From NCBI GenBank assembly GCA_903903985.1, contig CAIVAT010000057.1, forward strand, positions 124,001 through 188,000: a stretch of DNA of 64,000 nt, written 5' to 3'. Of this stretch, positions 26,215 to 34,237 are shown in pieces (position 1 is the stretch's first letter; every line of letters begins with the position of its first letter). The notes below the pieces were generated by a model. That model worked only from the letters and a program-made list of their open reading frames with translations, was not told the origin of the DNA and did no database searches. Both the position numbers and the translations under genes were made by a program. The DNA is from an uncultured Bacteroidales bacterium (GTDB taxonomy: Bacteria; Bacteroidota; Bacteroidia; Bacteroidales; FEN-979).

Positions 26215-27528
26215 ATGGAACTGCAACAAAAAAATCCACTGAAAGAGTTTGCGCCACAACTCGAGCGGACCAGCATTCAGGGTTATGCCTGGATCCTTTT
26301 CCTGCTGATGGTTATCGGAGTAGGCGTTTATGCCTTTCTTCAGCAAGTAATACATGGCCATGAAGTTACCGGAATGCGCGACAATGTCGTTTGGGGGGTG
26401 TATATCGTAAACTTCATTTTTTTCATGGGGGTCAGTTATGCCGGTGCACTCATTTCGGGGACGCTACACCTTTTCAAAACAGCATGGCGTAAACCGATCA
26501 TCCGCATGGCCGAATTCATTACCATCATTGCACTGCTGATCGGGCCCTGCTTTATCCTCCTCTGCATTGGCCGGCTTGATAAGCTGCACTACCTGGTTAT
26601 TTTTGGAAGAATCCAGTCGCCCATCACCTGGGACGTCATCGCCATTTCAACGGATATTTTCGGATGCTTTATCTTCCTCTACCTTTCCTTGCTGCGCGAC
26701 CTGGCAACACTCCGCGATTACGAACTGCTGCAGCTTCCAAACTGGAGGAAAAAGATTTACAAGGCACTTGCATTGGGTTATACCGGCACTCCCGAACAAC
26801 AGGAACGATTAAACAGAGCTACAGACATCATGGCCGCCATGGTCATTGCCATTGCCATCATTGTTTACTCCGTTTTGGCCTGGATCTTCAGCGTGACCCT
26901 GCAACCCGGCTGGCACAGTACCATTTTTGGGCCCTATTTCGTTATTGCTGCGGTCTATTCCGGAAGTGCAGTGCTGATCCTCTGCATGTGGGTTTTCAGA
27001 AAAGTTTATCATCTCGAAGAATATATTACGAAAAAACATTTTGTTTCCGTCGGGGTGATCATGCTCGTTCTTGCCGCCTTTTTCGGCTACTTTACCTTCA
27101 GCGATTACCTTACAAAATGGTATGGCAGCGAAAAGAATGATGAACTGCTGATCCAACTGCTCTTTAAGAAATTTTACTGGCCATTCATCATTTCAAATTA
27201 CGTGGGGGTGCTTTTACCATTGCTGGTAGTCGGCATTGCAAAATTCAGGACCATAACGAACATCACGCTTACTTCCATCGTTGTTGTCATTGCCCTGTGG
27301 CTGAACCGGTACATCATCGTCGTACCCACACTTGAATCTCCCTACCTGCCAATCCAGGATTCACGGCCCGAATGGCTGAACTATTCGGCAACATGGGTCG
27401 AATGGAGCCTCACTGCAACCGGGGTTGCTGTATTTTGCCTGCTTTTTACCCTGGCTTCAAAATTCATTAACATTGTTCCGGTCACCGGATTGCAAAAAGA
27501 AGAGAAAAAAGAAGATATTTTAGTTTAG
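26215..27528 (+). CDS. NrfD/PsrC-type quinone-interacting membrane subunit
   Basis: 437 residues with about ten hydrophobic segments (for example YAWILFLLMVIGVGVYAFL and VWGVYIVNFIFFMGVSYAG). The pattern of the first third is typical of the NrfD family, which binds menaquinone/menaquinol in the cytoplasmic membrane and passes electrons to a periplasmic ferredoxin-like partner, here the preceding gene. No catalytic molybdopterin subunit is found near, which separates this cluster from Psr, Dms and Qrc systems and brings it closer to Hmc, Tmc or Geobacter Cbc-type complexes. Confidence 0.88.
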   Translation: MELQQKNPLKEFAPQLERTSIQGYAWILFLLMVIGVGVYAFLQQVIHGHEVTGMRDNVVWGVYIVNFIFFMGVSYAGALISGTLHLFKTAWRKPIIRMAEFITIIALLIGPCFILLCIGRLDKLHYLVIFGRIQSPITWDVIAISTDIFGCFIFLYLSLLRDLATLRDYELLQLPNWRKKIYKALALGYTGTPEQQERLNRATDIMAAMVIAIAIIVYSVLAWIFSVTLQPGWHSTIFGPYFVIAAVYSGSAVLILCMWVFRKVYHLEEYITKKHFVSVGVIMLVLAAFFGYFTFSDYLTKWYGSEKNDELLIQLLFKKFYWPFIISNYVGVLLPLLVVGIAKFRTITNITLTSIVVVIALWLNRYIIVVPTLESPYLPIQDSRPEWLNYSATWVEWSLTATGVAVFCLLFTLASKFINIVPVTGLQKEEKKEDILV

Positions 27529-27558
27529 TTATTCACCGGATTTCCTCATCCCACACTT

Positions 27559-28458
27559 ATGAAAAGAGTTTTCGCGTTTTTTATCTTTCTTGTCTCCATG
27601 GTTTCGTTGGTTCTTCCGCCATTGAACGCATATTCGGAGGAAAAAACCGACTCCACCGCGGCGCCGGCCGAATCACGGTTGGCGATGGCTTATTTGTGCA
27701 GCTCCGATTCGGTCATATTGACGGCAACCCTTAGCATTAAAAAAGGAGAATCAACCCTCGCCCTCGAAAATGCATCCATCGAATTTACCGTGTCAACGGG
27801 GGCAGATAGCAAATTTTTAGGCAAGGCCATGACCAACCAGGAGGGAATTGCAGTTTGTTCATTTCCTTACACAGGATTGCCGGCTGGTACCGACGGAATG
27901 ATTTCCTATACGGCAAGATTCACCGGTAGTGATAAATATCCGGGTGCAGAATCATCCTTCCATGCCAAACCGGCAAAAATCAGACTCTCCTTCAGTATTG
28001 AAGATTCTCTCAGGATATTAAAGGTGACAGCTACCCAGAAAAATGAAAAAGGCGAAGAGGTTGCCATTCCCGGTGAAACCGTGCTCATTTATGTTCCCAG
28101 GTTGTTCAGTTTGTTGAAAATCGGTGAAATTGCCCTTGATGCAAAGGGTTCCGGAACACTTGAGTTCCCTAAAGCAATTGTTGGAGACACGCTTGGAAAC
28201 CTGGTGGTGATGGCTAAAATCGAAGAACATGATAAATTTGGCTTCGTTCTGGGCAAGAACACCATCAATTGGGGTGTTCACAAGCAATATTACAAGGCTG
28301 AAGTTCCTTCCCGTGAGCTGTGGACGCCGATCGCCCCGCTTTGGATGATCATCACCCTTCTCATTATGCTCGCAGGCGTATGGGCCCATTATATGTATGC
28401 CGTTTATGAACTGGTCATGATCAAACGACTCAGTAAAAAAGACAAACCGCTTTTTTAA
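27559..28458 (+). CDS. Unknown secreted protein with C-terminal membrane anchor, in the cytochrome cluster
   Basis: 299 residues, not recognised. Signal peptide ends PPLNAYSEE. Residues about 45-150 and 150-245 look like two immunoglobulin-like beta domains (VILTATLSIKKGESTLAL, then ISYTARFTGSDKYPGAESSF, RLSFSIEDSLRILKVTATQK). A single membrane helix lies near the C-terminus (LWMIITLLIMLAGVWAHYMY) followed by a short basic tail. No haem motif and no cysteine pair are present. It follows the NrfD gene by 30 bp and is likely a structural or assembly subunit of the same complex; this is inferred from position only. Confidence 0.65.
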   Translation: MKRVFAFFIFLVSMVSLVLPPLNAYSEEKTDSTAAPAESRLAMAYLCSSDSVILTATLSIKKGESTLALENASIEFTVSTGADSKFLGKAMTNQEGIAVCSFPYTGLPAGTDGMISYTARFTGSDKYPGAESSFHAKPAKIRLSFSIEDSLRILKVTATQKNEKGEEVAIPGETVLIYVPRLFSLLKIGEIALDAKGSGTLEFPKAIVGDTLGNLVVMAKIEEHDKFGFVLGKNTINWGVHKQYYKAEVPSRELWTPIAPLWMIITLLIMLAGVWAHYMYAVYELVMIKRLSKKDKPLF

Positions 28459-28489
28459 CCCGGGTTTGTTTTATCATTAGTTTTGCTGC

Positions 28490-28945
28490 ATGGTTCAGCC
28501 AATACTTTACTCCACTGAAATCCTGAAGGCCTTGTCGGGTGGAGACATCCGTAAAGCCAATGAATTGATGGGAAAGGCCTATTCGATACAGGCCCTGGTT
28601 GTTCATGGAAACCATCTTGGCAAAAGCCTCGGTTTTCCCACTGCAAATCTTGAACTGCCTGAAAATAATCCGTTTCTGCTGGCCAATGGCGTTTATGCCG
28701 TTACCGCCAGGGTAAATGACATCCTTTATCAAGGCATGGCTAATGCCGGCGTTCGCCCCACCATGCATGGCAAATCACTGACCATCGAAATCAATTTGTT
28801 TGATTTTACAGGAAATCTTTATGGGATGACCCTTTCAGTTAATTTTTATCATCGTATCCGTGATGAAAAAAAATTCGAAAGCCTCGACCAGCTGGTTCAG
28901 CAAATTCGCCTTGATAAAACAGAGGCCCTGAGGTTACTTTCCTGA
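28490..28945 (+). CDS. Stand-alone riboflavin kinase domain
   Basis: 151 residues. The sequence matches only the C-terminal part of bifunctional RibF: it begins within the end of the FAD-synthetase domain (STEILKALSGGDIRKANELM) and continues with the complete flavokinase domain (GKSLGFPTANLEL, GVYAVTARVN, GVRPTM, EINLFDF). The nucleotidyltransferase motifs of the N-terminal half are absent. It should phosphorylate riboflavin to FMN. Either a full ribF exists elsewhere, or FAD synthesis uses another protein. A -7-like TAGTTTTG sits at 28478-28485, close to the ATG. It ends overlapping the 3' end of the convergent gldH. Confidence 0.78.
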   Translation: MVQPILYSTEILKALSGGDIRKANELMGKAYSIQALVVHGNHLGKSLGFPTANLELPENNPFLLANGVYAVTARVNDILYQGMANAGVRPTMHGKSLTIEINLFDFTGNLYGMTLSVNFYHRIRDEKKFESLDQLVQQIRLDKTEALRLLS

Positions 28946-29437
28946 TTTTACAAGCCTGATGCCAATCCCCAGAACATCTTCCGTTGTTAAACGTGGGGTC
29001 AGGTTTTCAATTTCAATTTTTAAAACACCCGGTTTGGCAATATTGATTTCCTTTTTCAACAATATGCTGCCCTGGCAGGAATCTTTACTGCATTCAATAC
29101 AAAATTCACCCGATTTTGATTTTACCGACATTTGGTACTCATGGATGCGCTCCTCCCCTGCCGGTGTATTCAATATCATATTGAAATCAAGCGTTTCATA
29201 GTGAAAACCCGGAGTAAACCGGGCGAATAAGTAAACATTATACGCGTTTGCTTTTTCAACCGGTATCTCAAAACTTAGCAAATTGAACCTCCCCCACGAT
29301 CGGCCCGGAAACTGGTGGTATAATTCTCTTGTTTCGCCTTTTCCGCAGGCCGATACAAGAAAGGCAACCATTGATAAAACAATGACCATCCGCAAGATCG
29401 GGATAACCCGGCCTGCCCGTTTATTCATTTTCTTCAT
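28934..29437 (-). CDS. gldH: GldH-family gliding-motility lipoprotein
   Basis: 167 residues. The lipoprotein signal ends VAFLVSAC (a start at the fourth codon is also possible). The family pattern is visible in YHQFPGRSWGRFNLLSFEIP, YNVYLFARFTPGFHYETLDF and GIGIRLVKSG. GldH is one of the outer-membrane lipoproteins needed for gliding and T9SS function in flavobacteria; homologues are kept in non-gliding Bacteroidales too. Its first 17 bp overlap the end of the large kinase gene, so it is the last gene of that transcription unit; it also overlaps the convergent riboflavin kinase gene by 12 bp. Confidence 0.75.
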   Translation of the reverse strand: MKKMNKRAGRVIPILRMVIVLSMVAFLVSACGKGETRELYHQFPGRSWGRFNLLSFEIPVEKANAYNVYLFARFTPGFHYETLDFNMILNTPAGEERIHEYQMSVKSKSGEFCIECSKDSCQGSILLKKEINIAKPGVLKIEIENLTPRLTTEDVLGIGIRLVKSGK

Positions 29438-32400
29438 TTGCAGGAAATTTCATGGTGAAAGTTGTTCCTTCCAGTTCTTCAGACGTAAAGGCAATCTCTC
29501 CGTTCATTGCCTCTACCAGGCCCTTTACAATTGCAAGCCCCAGTCCCATTCCCCCGGTTTTGGTGGTAAAATCAGGTTGGAAAATTCTGGTGGTCCGCTC
29601 GGCAGAAATCCCGCAACCGGTATCCGAGATCTTCACGACAACCCACCCTTGGTCTTTTGTGATCACAATCCGGATAACTCCATCATCCCGGTCCCCGATT
29701 GCCTGAACCGCATTGTTTAACAAATTGGTAAAAACACGAATGAGCTGAGACCTGTCTGCCAGGATAACCGGTTTCAAAACATCAGATCGAAAATGATATT
29801 GAATTCGTGTCGTATCCTGATACAATGAAAGGACAAACCTGATTACCTCTTCCATGTCGATCCTGGCCAACTCGACAGTCTGCATTTTCGCAAAATCAGA
29901 GAAGTCTGAGGCAACGACCGACAAAGCATCTATTTGTGCGACCATTGTTTTTGTGAACCGGGCAAGCCGCTGATCCCAGTCGGGAGCCTTGTCATTCCAT
30001 GCTTTTTCAAGATACTGTGTGCTGAGTTTCATGGGTGTGAGCGGGTTTTTAATCTCATGGGCCACTTGCCTGGCCATCTCCCTCCATGCCCCTTCGCGTT
30101 CCGACATGGCAAGCAATTCAGCACTCTTTCCCAACTCATCAATCATCCTGTTGTAATCAGCTACCAATTGCCCGATCTCATCATTTTTATTCCACGAAAT
30201 CTTCTCATTGGCGATGCCCAGCCGGAGTCTCGACATTTTTTCTGCCAACATGGCCAATGGCGCAGTTATATAGTTGGATATCAGCACTGTAACGAAAACG
30301 CCAAACAGGATCAGCAGGATATAAACATTCAAAAAGGTTACCAGGAAAGATGAAATTTCCTTTTTCGACTCATCCTGCTTCGCGAAATAGGGCAGGTTCA
30401 CAAAACCAAGAAGTTTGTCGTACCCATTGTAAAATGGTATATATGCTGAATTGAATTGCATGCTTCCGATCGATTCGTTGTGTATGAAAACAGAATTTTT
30501 CTCCACAACCAGTTTTTGGAAAGCCATGGCGTTCATCCTTCCCGACAACAATCCCTCTTCAAATATTTCCGGCCGGCTCGATGAAATGAGCATCCCGTGG
30601 TCATCATAAACATTTATGTCAGTAAAGAAAACATTTGACAATTTGATCAGGAAATCCTCCAGGTCGGTTTTTTCACCCTCCCCCATTCCCTGGTTGTTGC
30701 TATATTTATGCTGAACCTCAACGACAACTGAATATGCCCTGTCACGCAAATTGTCCAGATTCTTCTTCGCATTTATCTGAATAATGTTGATCACCTGCAC
30801 AATCCCGATGGCAAGCAACGTCACCACCAGGACCCCTATCAAGGAGAAGTGTAACCGGTTTCTCAGACTTGCCGGAACGGTATGGCGATTTCCATGGATA
30901 TGGACCGCCGCTGAAGCAAACAATGCCATGATGGCAAACAAAATGAACAGGTATGAAAACGGCATCGCGAATGACAGAAAATCACCCTCCTTTTTACTGA
31001 TGAGTAACAGGTCGGTACTGCTTATCCGGTATTGAAAATGGACCATCTGGTCCTCAGAGAAAAAAGGCTTTTGTGGTGAATAGTTTTTATATTTTTTCAG
31101 ATCCATTTTGTAGTTGCTGGCCCCTACTGAACGAATTAAAAGTCCGTTCTGAAAAAAACCGTAAGTATAATCCGAAAGTTCCGGAAGGTCTGCCCTGGTT
31201 TTGTCTATTAACAACCCTGGATATCCCGGGCCGGAATTTGCATTCTTTAAATTTAATTCAATGAAAATTGCCGCCTCCGGCTTGGCGGTTTGCTCGAATC
31301 CGTTTGCTGAAAGTATCGCCAGATAATATTCTTTTCCAAAACCATAATTCAAAAAAAACAGGCTTTCAAGTGATGTGGACGCGCCATAATTTTGAATGAT
31401 CTCGTGAAAATAGTTATTGCAGTTTACAAAATACCCTTGGGGCTGTATCCGCAATTCCTTTGATGGATCACAAAATGTGATCTGGATTTGATATTTTTTC
31501 CAGTAATCTTTGAAATACCTTTTTTTCATGTAATTATTAAGGCTGTCCTGGCTGGGTATATTGTCCCTGGATTCCTGGTTTATCCATTGATTTAAAACTG
31601 AATCAGCATGAAACCTGTGCTCAAGTTGTTCGTAAAGTACTTCCGTGACCGGATTTCTCCGGGAAATTACTTTTCCTGCCAGGAGCGATAATTTATCGGT
31701 TTCCTTTGTTTGATTGGATATATTCAGCAAACAGGTTCCAAAAAACGTATAATAACAAAGAAAAAACAGGAGATGCTGAACTGAAAGGGATCGTCTTTCA
31801 TTTACGTTGAAGTACCCGTATGAGACCAGGGATCCAAGAAAAAACAGGATGATCATGAAATGAATGTCCCACCCCGCCATCAGGCAGGCCAAAATGTACC
31901 CGCCGGCAGCAATAATCACAGACGACATTACCCAAAAGAACTTAAGCCTGAATGCAAAGACAAATTCGAATACCTTTACGGAAATCAACCAAAGGGAGAA
32001 GAAGAGTGCGGTCAAAATGAGCAGTCCAAATCCGCTTTGGAACGTTAACCCTGATATATTCTGTAGATCAAGAGATATCGAAGAATTAATCACAAGGCTG
32101 GTAATAAAATATCCGATGGCCTGGAACAGGGAAAGAACAAAAAACAGGGATATTGTTGTCCGGATGAATTGTATGCCTTGAAGCGCAGTACCCCTTACCG
32201 CCTTTAATGAATATTTTTTATAAAAAACCAATGATATTAAGGCCAATACTATTGAATTCAGGGTGAAATCACCCAGTGTCGGAAGAAAAGAGGAGGAAGA
32301 ATAATAGGCTGGGCTGAAGAGTGCCGATTGATACAGTTCGGCCGGAAAACCCGACATCCCCTGGGCAACTCTTATCAAAACGATAAGGCTGGCATAGAAA

Positions 32401-33146
32401 AACACAAGAAAATTCCCCCTGGTTTGAAACCAGAACAAAACCGATAAAATGCGATACAGAAAATAATAAAAGCAGAGGGCGCCCAGGATAAACAATAAAA
32501 AAATCATATAGGACCAACCATTTGTATCGGGTTGGGCTTTGTCAAAAACCAAACTGAATAAAAAGGATCCGTTGTTTGAATAGACCGGATAGGCGTCTTT
32601 TTTCTCTGAAATCAGGATGGATGCCGGAAGACTGAACTTTGAAGAAAACTGGTTTTTGACAAATTCATTCTGGAAGGGAAAGTCGCTCTTTATCAGGAAC
32701 CCTCCGTAAAAAAGGAATGATTTTCTCCGGACACGTGTAAATTCATACCAGCCATTCTTCAGCCGGCAGGTAAAAGTCGCCTCTTTTTTCGTTTTATCGA
32801 TATCCGGCGAAAGAACAACTTTATTGTTGTTCCAATATATGAGCGAGTCGTTTTGATAAACAAAAAGAAAAAACGCACCGTCATCCTTTGCCTCACCCGG
32901 CGGTGCAAAACTGTGGAAGCCCTCTGGATTTGAATTTGTGTCAAAACTCATCATGAATGATTCAACCCTTGATTTTGACTCCGACTCCATCGCATGCATT
33001 TCTTTTTGAAACTCCCGGGAAATATGTTGCGGCGTTTCCTGGTGTTGAATATAGATGCGAATACCAAAGATGGAAAAGAACAGCAGGGCTGCCAGCAATA
33101 AATAGGGAAATCCCCCAAAATAGGAACCGCTTTGACGTGATTTCAC
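29421..33146 (-). CDS. Large multi-pass NtrY-like sensor histidine kinase
   Basis: 1241 residues, far longer than most kinases. One membrane helix is near residues 12-33, a long periplasmic part follows, then a cluster of about eight helices (roughly 205-470), a second extracytoplasmic part, and helices near 745, 790 and 940. A HAMP linker follows (SNYITAPLAMLAEKMSRLRL). The kinase core has the phospho-acceptor His1030 in VAHEIKNPLTPMK, an N-box TNLLNNAVQAIGD, G1 ISDTGCGIS and G2 GGMGLGLAIVKG, all intact. No receiver domain is fused and no response regulator is nearby. The stimulus is unknown; the link to gldH (17-bp overlap) suggests an envelope signal. Confidence 0.88.
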   Translation of the reverse strand: MKSRQSGSYFGGFPYLLLAALLFFSIFGIRIYIQHQETPQHISREFQKEMHAMESESKSRVESFMMSFDTNSNPEGFHSFAPPGEAKDDGAFFLFVYQNDSLIYWNNNKVVLSPDIDKTKKEATFTCRLKNGWYEFTRVRRKSFLFYGGFLIKSDFPFQNEFVKNQFSSKFSLPASILISEKKDAYPVYSNNGSFLFSLVFDKAQPDTNGWSYMIFLLFILGALCFYYFLYRILSVLFWFQTRGNFLVFFYASLIVLIRVAQGMSGFPAELYQSALFSPAYYSSSSFLPTLGDFTLNSIVLALISLVFYKKYSLKAVRGTALQGIQFIRTTISLFFVLSLFQAIGYFITSLVINSSISLDLQNISGLTFQSGFGLLILTALFFSLWLISVKVFEFVFAFRLKFFWVMSSVIIAAGGYILACLMAGWDIHFMIILFFLGSLVSYGYFNVNERRSLSVQHLLFFLCYYTFFGTCLLNISNQTKETDKLSLLAGKVISRRNPVTEVLYEQLEHRFHADSVLNQWINQESRDNIPSQDSLNNYMKKRYFKDYWKKYQIQITFCDPSKELRIQPQGYFVNCNNYFHEIIQNYGASTSLESLFFLNYGFGKEYYLAILSANGFEQTAKPEAAIFIELNLKNANSGPGYPGLLIDKTRADLPELSDYTYGFFQNGLLIRSVGASNYKMDLKKYKNYSPQKPFFSEDQMVHFQYRISSTDLLLISKKEGDFLSFAMPFSYLFILFAIMALFASAAVHIHGNRHTVPASLRNRLHFSLIGVLVVTLLAIGIVQVINIIQINAKKNLDNLRDRAYSVVVEVQHKYSNNQGMGEGEKTDLEDFLIKLSNVFFTDINVYDDHGMLISSSRPEIFEEGLLSGRMNAMAFQKLVVEKNSVFIHNESIGSMQFNSAYIPFYNGYDKLLGFVNLPYFAKQDESKKEISSFLVTFLNVYILLILFGVFVTVLISNYITAPLAMLAEKMSRLRLGIANEKISWNKNDEIGQLVADYNRMIDELGKSAELLAMSEREGAWREMARQVAHEIKNPLTPMKLSTQYLEKAWNDKAPDWDQRLARFTKTMVAQIDALSVVASDFSDFAKMQTVELARIDMEEVIRFVLSLYQDTTRIQYHFRSDVLKPVILADRSQLIRVFTNLLNNAVQAIGDRDDGVIRIVITKDQGWVVVKISDTGCGISAERTTRIFQPDFTTKTGGMGLGLAIVKGLVEAMNGEIAFTSEELEGTTFTMKFPANEENE

Positions 33147-33264
33147 TAAGTTGCAGATTTACAGAACAATGTGCCCACGCTTTCCGGGCACCTATAAACT
33201 CATTTCAAGGGGTGGTTGATGAAATGTATCAAATCGCCCCTTGCGTTCATTCTAAGGGCTAAAA

Positions 33265-34158
33265 TTACGGTTTTTTTCGTGAAAGAACGAAAATCTGGCT
33301 CGAAAAGCCCCTTCCTTTCCGTCCCGCCATGAAATTCGACCAAAAACCAAAAATCAGGGCCCTGAAATAATTATTTTGCCCGGTCCTGTATTTCTCACTT
33401 AACATTGAAACGTAATACGCATCAAGTTTCTGGGGAATCAAATTCCTGATCTCAAACCCATGGTTTGAAATCAGGAGATCCAATGAAGAATAATCAAAAT
33501 GGTAAAGGTGCCTTGGCACGTCGTATGCCGCCCAGAAATTACCATATTTTTTTGCATCCCACGAATTGCAGTTCGGAACCGCAACGATAAAGATTCCATC
33601 AGGGGTTAAGAGTCCTTTCACCATCCTGATTGTTTCATTCAGGTCGTGCACATGCTCGAGCACATGCCACATGGTGATGCAGTCGAATGAATTGCCGGCC
33701 GGTAGCAAATCAGTCAGATCCTTGTTCACAGAAACTTTATTCACTTGCCTGGCAAATGCCCTGGCCTTCTCGTTTGGTTCCACTCCTTCAACCTCAAAAC
33801 CCCTGGAATTACAATAATTAAGAAATTCACCGGTACCGCATCCGATGTCAAGAATTTTGCCCTTGTGTGCGGATGTTTCAACTATTTTGAATTTATTTTT
33901 AATAGAAAACATGCGCGCAACTTTATATATCCGGTTAAAAAGGCTCATCTTTTTTGTGTCGTGGGAAATATAATCATCTGATTGATAATATCGTCCGATC
34001 TCTTTTTGATCCGGTCTCGGGTTCACAAATTTCAGTCCGCACGCATCGCATTGTTGAATGGAAAAGTCTTCCCTGGTCAGAAAATAATCTTTGACCTCAA
34101 GAAAAGGTGAAAAGCCGGTGGCCCCACAAACAGGACATTTGAGCAATTTTTCTGTCAT
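33265..34158 (-). CDS. Class I SAM-dependent methyltransferase with N-terminal zinc-ribbon-like motif
   Basis: 297 residues. The N-terminus has two CxxC pairs (CPVCGATGF and CDACGLKFVNPRP). The methyltransferase core has the SAM motif GKILDIGCGTGEFL, an acidic residue region VEGVEPNEKA, and a post-I motif DCITMWHVLEHVHDL. Such proteins often modify sugars or lipids in surface polymer synthesis; the substrate here is unknown. It lies between mnmG and the kinase on the minus strand. A parS-type palindrome ends only 9 bp before its start codon, so its leader contains this site. Confidence 0.82.
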   Translation of the reverse strand: MTEKLLKCPVCGATGFSPFLEVKDYFLTREDFSIQQCDACGLKFVNPRPDQKEIGRYYQSDDYISHDTKKMSLFNRIYKVARMFSIKNKFKIVETSAHKGKILDIGCGTGEFLNYCNSRGFEVEGVEPNEKARAFARQVNKVSVNKDLTDLLPAGNSFDCITMWHVLEHVHDLNETIRMVKGLLTPDGIFIVAVPNCNSWDAKKYGNFWAAYDVPRHLYHFDYSSLDLLISNHGFEIRNLIPQKLDAYYVSMLSEKYRTGQNNYFRALIFGFWSNFMAGRKGRGFSSQIFVLSRKKP

Positions 34159-34166
34159 TTTATGTT

Positions 34167-34182
34167 TGTTTCACGTGAAACA
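34167..34182. promoter_or_regulatory. parS site (ParB-binding centromere-like palindrome), perfect match
   Basis: The 16 bases are TGTTTCACGTGAAACA, identical to the conserved bacterial parS consensus (TGTTNCACGTGAAACA). The site lies between mnmG and the methyltransferase. parS sites bind ParB, mark the origin-proximal chromosome and help segregation. A second copy is 2 kb away (36120-36135). Confidence 0.85.
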
Positions 34183-34237
34183 CTTCATCTCTCAACATCG
34201 ATATCCTTCAGCCGATTCGTTCAGAGGCCGGAGGAGG

